A stretch of DNA of 10,386 bases from Candidatus Parcubacteria bacterium (lineage in GTDB: Bacteria > Patescibacteriota > Patescibacteriia > Patescibacteriales > UBA12075). The position numbers were made by a program, and so were the translations under genes. Below are positions 7,451 through 10,386 of the stretch, piece after piece (positions within the stretch are counted from its first letter, which is position 1; every line of letters starts with the position of its first letter). The notes below the pieces were generated by a model. That model was not told the DNA's origin. It saw only the letters and a program-made list of their open reading frames with translations, and searched no databases. The stretch is from NCBI GenBank assembly GCA_023139655.1, contig JAGLNE010000107.1:1-10386 (forward strand), read 5' to 3'.

Positions 7451-7456
7451 TATAAT
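7451..7456 (+). promoter_or_regulatory. Lone -10 box before the MerR-like gene
   Basis: TATAAT lies 56 bp before ATG 7513, but no -35-like hexamer is found at normal spacing. Between it and the gene, TTGCT (7473-7477) can pair with AGCAA (7485-7489). This could be a secondary start for the operon. Confidence 0.3.
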
Positions 7457-7512
7457 TAAAAGGTCGGAAAAATTGCTCTAGAAAAGCAAAAATTACTATT
7501 AAAAATAAAAAT

Positions 7513-7725
7513 ATGGAGAAGAAATATCGCTTAAAGGATATTGAGGAGAAAATTGATCGGGACAAAACGACTTTGATTCGCTGGGAAAAGGACGGATTGA
7601 TCATAAAAGCAAAACGGGACTCCAGAGGGTGGCGGTATTATAGCAAAGAGCAGGTTCAAGATATTGTAAATAATGTACTCTCATCCGATTATTTCCGAAA
7701 AGTACCTAGAGAATCAAATATTTAA
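7513..7725 (+). CDS. Mini MerR-like winged-helix DNA-binding protein
   Basis: 70 residues. Residues 5-54 follow the MerR N-terminal pattern: 'YRLKDIEEKI' (helix 1), 'DRDKTTLIRWEKDGLI' (recognition helix and turn, matching the family's 'spstlRyyEreGLi'), then a wing 'RDSRGWRYYSKEQVQDIV' (matching 'R...gyRrYs.edv..l'). The long dimerisation helix and effector domain of full MerR proteins (usually 110-150 residues) are absent, so it resembles the HTH-only proteins of phages, plasmids and small genomes. The stop lies 25 bp before the next ATG, so the two genes are probably co-transcribed. It may regulate the secreted protein and its own promoter through the palindromes at 7077-7120 (inference). 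No ribosome binding site is seen. An excisionase-like role is possible but has no supporting neighbour. Confidence 0.85.
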   Translation: MEKKYRLKDIEEKIDRDKTTLIRWEKDGLIIKAKRDSRGWRYYSKEQVQDIVNNVLSSDYFRKVPRESNI

Positions 7726-7750
7726 TAAATAAACGATATTTTATAAAATT

Positions 7751-8833
7751 ATGAACAAAGTGAAACAAAAACAAATACTGGCTGGATTATTGGCAATATC
7801 GCTTATTACCATGTATTTATTTGTTCCGTCAATAAAAACTGTTGGGGCGGTTGATTCTATATATAACGCGCAAGACCTTTTGAGTGACTCGGACTTGAGC
7901 GCGATAGCTACTAGTACTATTACTTTTACGACCGCGACCACGACTGAGGTCGGTGATTATTATCGGGTTACAATTCCAACCCAGTTTGGCGTAACCGGTA
8001 TTAACACTACCTGCATGTGGGGCGACGCGAACTTTGCCGCTTCCAGTACCGGCAATTTAGTTGATTGTACGCGTTCGGGCGGTGGTCAATTAGCAGCCGC
8101 GTCCTCAACTCAAATAATTATTGGTAATCACGTTAATGCCGCGACTTCCAGTAATTATAAGTTTTATTTGCGGCAGTATGATTCTAGCGACGTCTTAAAA
8201 TCGCAGGTTGAATTTTTGGTTGCGATCTTGGATGACGTTCATATGACCGCGAATGTGTCGGCAACTCTGGACTTTATTGTAACCGGTACCAGTACCGGGC
8301 AATTTGTTAATGGTGTGGAATGCGACCGGAATACGACCGCAACTACCACGGATTTTGGCACTCTTGAGACTACTGGTTCAACCACGGTTTGCCAACAATT
8401 GCAAGTAACCACTAACGCGTCTTACGGCTATACGGTTACTGTAGAGCAAGACCAGGAAATGACCAGTGACGGCGGCGACAACATTAATAGTTTTAAGGAT
8501 TCAGCCACTGGGTCTGGTTCCACTACTCCTCAGGCCTGGGCCTCACCGACCGGTATATTGGACGCTGATGATACTTATGGCCATATGGGCTTAACCTCAA
8601 ACGATGATGATTTGACAGATGCATACCCGACTTTAGATTTTACTACTGGATCAAAATATGTAGGTTTAAATGGAACCGATCCAGTAGAAGTAATGCACCA
8701 TGATGGTCCAACCAATAACACTACCCAGAATAAAGGTTTAGCGGCAGTGGCTTACACGGCTGAGATTGACGTGCTGCAGCAAGCAGGTGATTATGAGAGC
8801 CAGATAACCTATATTTGTACGGCGCAGTATTAA
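7751..8833 (+). CDS. Secreted beta-rich protein, C-terminal domain shared with giant protein
   Basis: 360 residues. A signal peptide covers residues 1-33 (MNKVKQKQ, then hydrophobic ILAGLLAISLITMYLFVP, likely cut after VGA). Residues 37-170 form a Thr/Ser-rich beta module ('TSTITFTTATTTEVGDYYRVTIPTQF'), with Cys88 and Cys106 as a possible disulphide. Residues 172-360 match the C-terminal domain of the giant protein (5080-5595), with FG-L at 202-205, VTTNASYGY at 219-227, DDDLTD at 285-290 and LQQAGDY at 342-348; Cys191, Cys214 and Cys356 occur only in this copy. There is no sortase motif, C-terminal membrane helix or catalytic motif. I infer a surface or fibre subunit. I do not recognise a named family; the ending recalls the 'aGtYtatltw' end of WxL domains, a weak resemblance. 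It follows the MerR-like gene by 25 bp and ends in a strong terminator. Confidence 0.92.
   Translation: MNKVKQKQILAGLLAISLITMYLFVPSIKTVGAVDSIYNAQDLLSDSDLSAIATSTITFTTATTTEVGDYYRVTIPTQFGVTGINTTCMWGDANFAASSTGNLVDCTRSGGGQLAAASSTQIIIGNHVNAATSSNYKFYLRQYDSSDVLKSQVEFLVAILDDVHMTANVSATLDFIVTGTSTGQFVNGVECDRNTTATTTDFGTLETTGSTTVCQQLQVTTNASYGYTVTVEQDQEMTSDGGDNINSFKDSATGSGSTTPQAWASPTGILDADDTYGHMGLTSNDDDLTDAYPTLDFTTGSKYVGLNGTDPVEVMHHDGPTNNTTQNKGLAAVAYTAEIDVLQQAGDYESQITYICTAQY
8264..8830 (+). other. Shared C-terminal domain, copy in the 360-residue protein
   Basis: Partner of the domain at 5080-5595. Conserved landmarks in order are FG-L, (V/I)TTNA.(Y/F)GY, a Gln-containing strand, an acidic DD.L(T/S)D turn and the terminal LQ.AGDY. 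It is about 17 residues longer than the copy in the giant protein, mainly in the loop before the acidic turn. Confidence 0.7.
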
Positions 8834-8860
8834 GAAAAGAACAATAAGATAAGACCTAAT

Positions 8861-8889
8861 AATCCCCCTGGACACACCAGGGGGATTTT
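8861..8889 (+). terminator. Strong intrinsic terminator
   Basis: A perfect 11-bp stem pairs AATCCCCCTGG (8861-8871) with CCAGGGGGATT (8877-8887) around the loop ACACA, followed by TTTTGTTA including stem-base Ts. It begins 28 bp after the TAA of the secreted protein and separates that operon from the Fic gene. Confidence 0.92.
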
Positions 8890-8895
8890 GTTATG

Positions 8896-8946
8896 AAACT
8901 TTATAAAGTTATAAATATTGACAAACTTTATAAAGTTTTGTAAAAT
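8896..8946 (+). promoter_or_regulatory. Fic promoter with two identical palindromic operator-like sites
   Basis: TTGACA (8918-8923), a 17-bp spacer and TAAAAT (8941-8946) form a strong promoter. The perfect 14-bp palindrome AACTTTATAAAGTT occurs twice, at 8897-8910 just upstream of the -35 and at 8924-8937 filling the spacer, with a 27-bp repeat distance. A protein on the second site would block RNA polymerase. The start would be near 8953, giving a leader of about 23 nt. The likely ligand is the HTH domain of the encoded protein (inference). Confidence 0.8.
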
Positions 8947-8975
8947 GAGTAATATATAGAATAAATAACAAAAAA

Positions 8976-9893
8976 ATGACTATATCGGAAAAATTAAAAA
9001 TAATAAAGAGATTATCCGGTTTTACCCAAGAAAGCTTAGCCCAAGAGTTGGGCGTGTCTTTCGCTACCTTAAATAGCTGGATTAATGATAAATCAAAACC
9101 GCATAAGAACAAAATAGATAGAATAGATAATTTGTTATCCAAGTATACGGGTGTTTCTGTTGTTAATAAAGAAGTATCCGTTACAAAAAAAGATATAATT
9201 AAAAAAAAGGCTAAAAAATATAAGAATATACTAAGATTAATTTTAAGTAGAAACGATTTATATGATCAATTTATTTTATCTTTAACTTATAATACAAATC
9301 GCATTGAAGGAAGTACTCTAAGCGAAGACGAAACCGCCGCGGTTATTTTTCGTAATGAGACAATAGCCAATAAAGATTTAGTTGAGCATCTTGAGGCCAA
9401 GAACCATCAAACAGCAATAAAATTTCTTTTTACCTATCTAAAAACAGATAAGATAAATGAAGATTTAATTTTAAAACTGCACGGCTTGTTGATGAATGGA
9501 ATCAGGGATGATGCCGGGCGATATAGGCGCCATGGAGTTAGAATAGTCGGTTCAAATGTCCCTACTGCTAACTATTTGAAAGTTCCGAAATTAATGGTTG
9601 AATTGATTAAGAATATAAATAAAAAGCAAACTGATATAATTAAACAGGCAACAATAATCCATAGTAAGTTTGAGCAAATTCATCCTTTTTCTGATGGCAA
9701 TGGCCGCATCGGGCGCTTGATACTTTCTGCTATGTTTCTCCTCAACAATTTACCCCCTGCAGTAATTGAGAATAAAGAAAAAAAATTATATTTGAGCTAT
9801 TTAAGAAAAAGTCAGCTAAAAAGTGATTTTCTCTCTTTGGATGATCTTATGTGTGATGCAATTTTAAATGGGTTTAGGATTATAGAGAGTTAG
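8976..9893 (+). CDS. HTH-Fic fusion, probable self-inhibited AMPylase (Fic family)
   Basis: 305 residues, probably cytoplasmic. Residues 3-57 form an XRE/Cro-type helix-turn-helix ('FTQESLAQELGVSFATLNSWINDKSKP'). A Lys-rich linker (65-85) leads to the Fic domain. The catalytic motif HPFSDGNGRIGR (236-247) is complete: His236 as base, Asp240 for Mg2+, and the Gly/Asn/Arg loop for phosphates. TNRIEG (107-112) fits the inhibitory motif (S/T)xxxE(G/N) placed N-terminal to the catalytic motif (class II Fic), where Glu111 would pair with Arg247. 'GRYRRHGVRI' (181-190) is also typical of the family. Fic enzymes usually transfer AMP to a hydroxyl of a target protein; the target here is unknown. No separate antitoxin gene is adjacent, as expected for built-in inhibition. 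Two palindromes in the promoter suggest autoregulation. The ATG starts the HTH domain; no ribosome binding site is visible. Confidence 0.95.
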   Translation: MTISEKLKIIKRLSGFTQESLAQELGVSFATLNSWINDKSKPHKNKIDRIDNLLSKYTGVSVVNKEVSVTKKDIIKKKAKKYKNILRLILSRNDLYDQFILSLTYNTNRIEGSTLSEDETAAVIFRNETIANKDLVEHLEAKNHQTAIKFLFTYLKTDKINEDLILKLHGLLMNGIRDDAGRYRRHGVRIVGSNVPTANYLKVPKLMVELIKNINKKQTDIIKQATIIHSKFEQIHPFSDGNGRIGRLILSAMFLLNNLPPAVIENKEKKLYLSYLRKSQLKSDFLSLDDLMCDAILNGFRIIES

Positions 9894-9897
9894 AGAA

Positions 9898-9906
9898 TTA
9901 TCCACA
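9898..9906 (+). other. Perfect DnaA-box match TTATCCACA
   Basis: This equals the strong DnaA-box consensus. One-mismatch versions occur at 6860-6868 (inside the terminator stem) and 10335-10343. Only one perfect copy is present and no replication gene is in view, so chance is a real possibility. Confidence 0.35.
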
Positions 9907-9952
9907 CCCGCTATAACACTATAGTAATATAGCAAAGTTTGGCAAAAATAAA

Positions 9953-9976
9953 TAATAAAATAATAAAATAATAAAA
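9953..9976. repeat. (TAATAAAA)3 tandem repeat
   Basis: Three perfect 8-bp units. They share period and A-richness with the (TAAAAAAA)4 array at 6920, and both precede the 20-bp motif and a promoter. Confidence 0.85.
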
Positions 9977-10006
9977 ATAAATAATTTAATATAGTCAAAT
10001 TATTAA

Positions 10007-10026
10007 CTAATATTAAATAAAAATTA
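10007..10026. repeat. 20-bp motif, copy 2
   Basis: CTAATATTAAATAAAAATTA differs from 6971-6990 at one base. It lies 81 bp before the TATAAT at 10088; copy 1 lies 91 bp before the TATAAT at 7062. Confidence 0.65.
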
Positions 10027-10084
10027 TATTTATAATTATTTTTTATTTATAAAAAATCAATCATTTCTAAAAAACACGGAATTA

Positions 10085-10093
10085 TGTTATAAT
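10085..10093 (+). promoter_or_regulatory. Extended -10 promoter
   Basis: TGTTATAAT is a TGn extension plus a perfect -10. The hexamer 17 bp upstream (TTCTAA) is a poor -35, which an extended -10 tolerates. Transcription would start near 10100, giving a leader of about 240 nt before ATG 10343. Confidence 0.6.
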
Positions 10094-10099
10094 TAAGTT

Positions 10100-10342
10100 A
10101 ACCAGCGAGATTGCTCCTAAAATTGAGATCACAATTTTGGGAAAAGGTCGAGATCTTGCATACATGAAAATAAGCTTATTTTTATTAATTTGGTAACCCA
10201 CGCACCATTTCAAGGTGCGGGGTAAAAATTCAAATCAATAAAGTCCAGCTCTATATTATAGGAGCTGGGAAAAACAATATTATTAAAAATTTGATTAACT
10301 AATGCTATTCTAGAAGTACGTGGTTAATTAAATTTTATCCCC
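10100..10342 (+). ncRNA. Candidate structured 5' leader or small RNA
   Basis: Four hairpins follow the promoter. An 11-bp stem with one G-U (10115-10125 with 10132-10142) can be enclosed by GCGAGAT (10105-10111) pairing with ATCTTGC (10153-10159). A perfect 16-bp palindrome AAAATAAGCTTATTTT (10167-10182) follows. Next ACCC-A-CGCACC (10196-10206) pairs with GGTGCG-GGGT (10214-10223), and CCAGCTC (10245-10251) pairs with GAGCTGG (10262-10268). GAGAT occurs three times in the first 60 nt. It does not match a riboswitch, T-box, SRP, RNase P or tmRNA consensus that I can recall. It could be a cis-regulatory leader of the gene at 10343 or an independent RNA. Confidence 0.4.
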
Positions 10343-10386
10343 ATGCTAAAAACAAAACGAAGTGATTTCGTATTGGTTGTGATTGT
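10343..10386 (+). CDS. Probable start of another gene (cut by window edge)
   Basis: ATG at 10343 opens a frame with no stop to the window end: MLKTKRSDFVLVVI. A basic start followed by hydrophobic residues suggests a signal peptide or membrane anchor, as in the other exported proteins here. No ribosome binding site precedes it, as for the other starts. Only 14 codons are visible, so the identity is unknown and the call could be wrong. Confidence 0.45.
   Translation, partial: MLKTKRSDFVLVVI

Larger units (their letters stand above)
6827..7512. other. 686-bp A+T-rich intergenic region without a convincing gene
   Basis: This stretch holds, in order, a terminator (6858-6895), an 8-bp tandem A-tract repeat (6920-6956), a 20-bp motif repeated at 10007 (6971-6990), a strong promoter (7039-7067), a palindrome cluster (7077-7120), two palindromic intergenic elements (7133-7167 and 7303-7416) and a lone -10 box (7451-7456). 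The longest plausible reading frame, 26 codons at 7206-7286, has no supporting signal. Confidence 0.8.
9894..10342. other. 449-bp A+T-rich region between Fic gene and next gene
   Basis: It holds a DnaA-box match (9898-9906), a copy of the 13-mer CTATAGTAATATA (9919-9931), an 8-bp tandem array (9953-9976), the second copy of the 20-bp motif (10007-10026), an extended -10 promoter (10085-10093) and a hairpin-rich leader (10100-10342). No clear terminator for the Fic gene was found; GCTATA (9910-9915) can pair with TATAGC (9928-9933), but no T-run follows. Confidence 0.75.

Noticed and set aside
8976..9893. Classical two-gene fic or phd-doc toxin-antitoxin pair
   Set aside because: No small antitoxin gene is adjacent; the inhibitory motif lies within the same polypeptide.
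10221..10240. TTCAAAT resembling a tRNA T-loop
   Set aside because: The flanking bases do not form a 5-bp T-stem, and no acceptor, D or anticodon arm can be placed around it.
10245..10275. CCAGCTC/GAGCTGG hairpin as a terminator
   Set aside because: An A-run, not a T-run, follows on the + strand, so it does not fit an intrinsic terminator in the reading direction; it is listed as part of the candidate leader.
1..10386. Alternative genetic code with TGA read as Gly
   Set aside because: All genes run to TAA or TAG with no in-frame TGA, and their lengths fit under the standard code.

Overview
The window looks like a fragment of a Patescibacteria (Candidate Phyla Radiation) chromosome, probably of a Parcubacteria-like lineage. 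This rests on remembered family patterns: giant Thr/Ser-rich secreted proteins built from fibronectin-III-like and other beta-modules, a module with the motif VRHDDDG, and a secreted protein ending in two 'AWYV..P....YYL..P..A..VMRE..LG' repeats. Genes use the standard code (stops TAA and TAG, no in-frame TGA) and none has a clear Shine-Dalgarno sequence. Intergenic DNA is very A+T-rich and studded with palindromic repeats. No marker gene is present, so the placement is an inference.

Layout. 1-5598: the 3' part (1,865 codons) of a giant surface or extracellular protein. Its frame is already open at base 1, so the true start lies upstream. 5599-5707: a C/G-rich nested palindrome, then a promoter. 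5708-6826: a secreted Cys-rich protein, followed by an intrinsic terminator. 6827-7512: a 686-bp A+T-rich region without a convincing gene. It holds an 8-bp tandem repeat, a near-consensus sigma-70 promoter with palindromes at its start site, and two different intergenic palindromic elements. 7513-7725 and 7751-8833: a mini MerR-like regulator and a secreted beta-rich protein only 25 bp apart, a probable operon ending in a strong terminator. 8896-8946: a promoter carrying two copies of a 14-bp palindrome. 8976-9893: an HTH-Fic fusion enzyme. 9894-10342: a second A+T-rich region with another 8-bp tandem repeat, an extended -10 promoter and a candidate structured leader. 10343-10386: the probable first 14 codons of another gene.

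How it fits together. The left and centre encode three exported proteins. The giant protein and the 360-residue protein share a related C-terminal domain of about 170-190 residues, which points to a common attachment, export or assembly mechanism. The MerR-like protein may control the secreted protein beside it. The Fic gene appears self-contained and autoregulated: it has its own promoter with two operator-like palindromes and an N-terminal DNA-binding domain, and its catalytic domain carries a built-in inhibitory motif.

The strongest leads are the shared C-terminal domain, the operator layout of the Fic gene, the candidate structured leader near the right edge, and the two similar A+T-rich regions about 3 kb apart.
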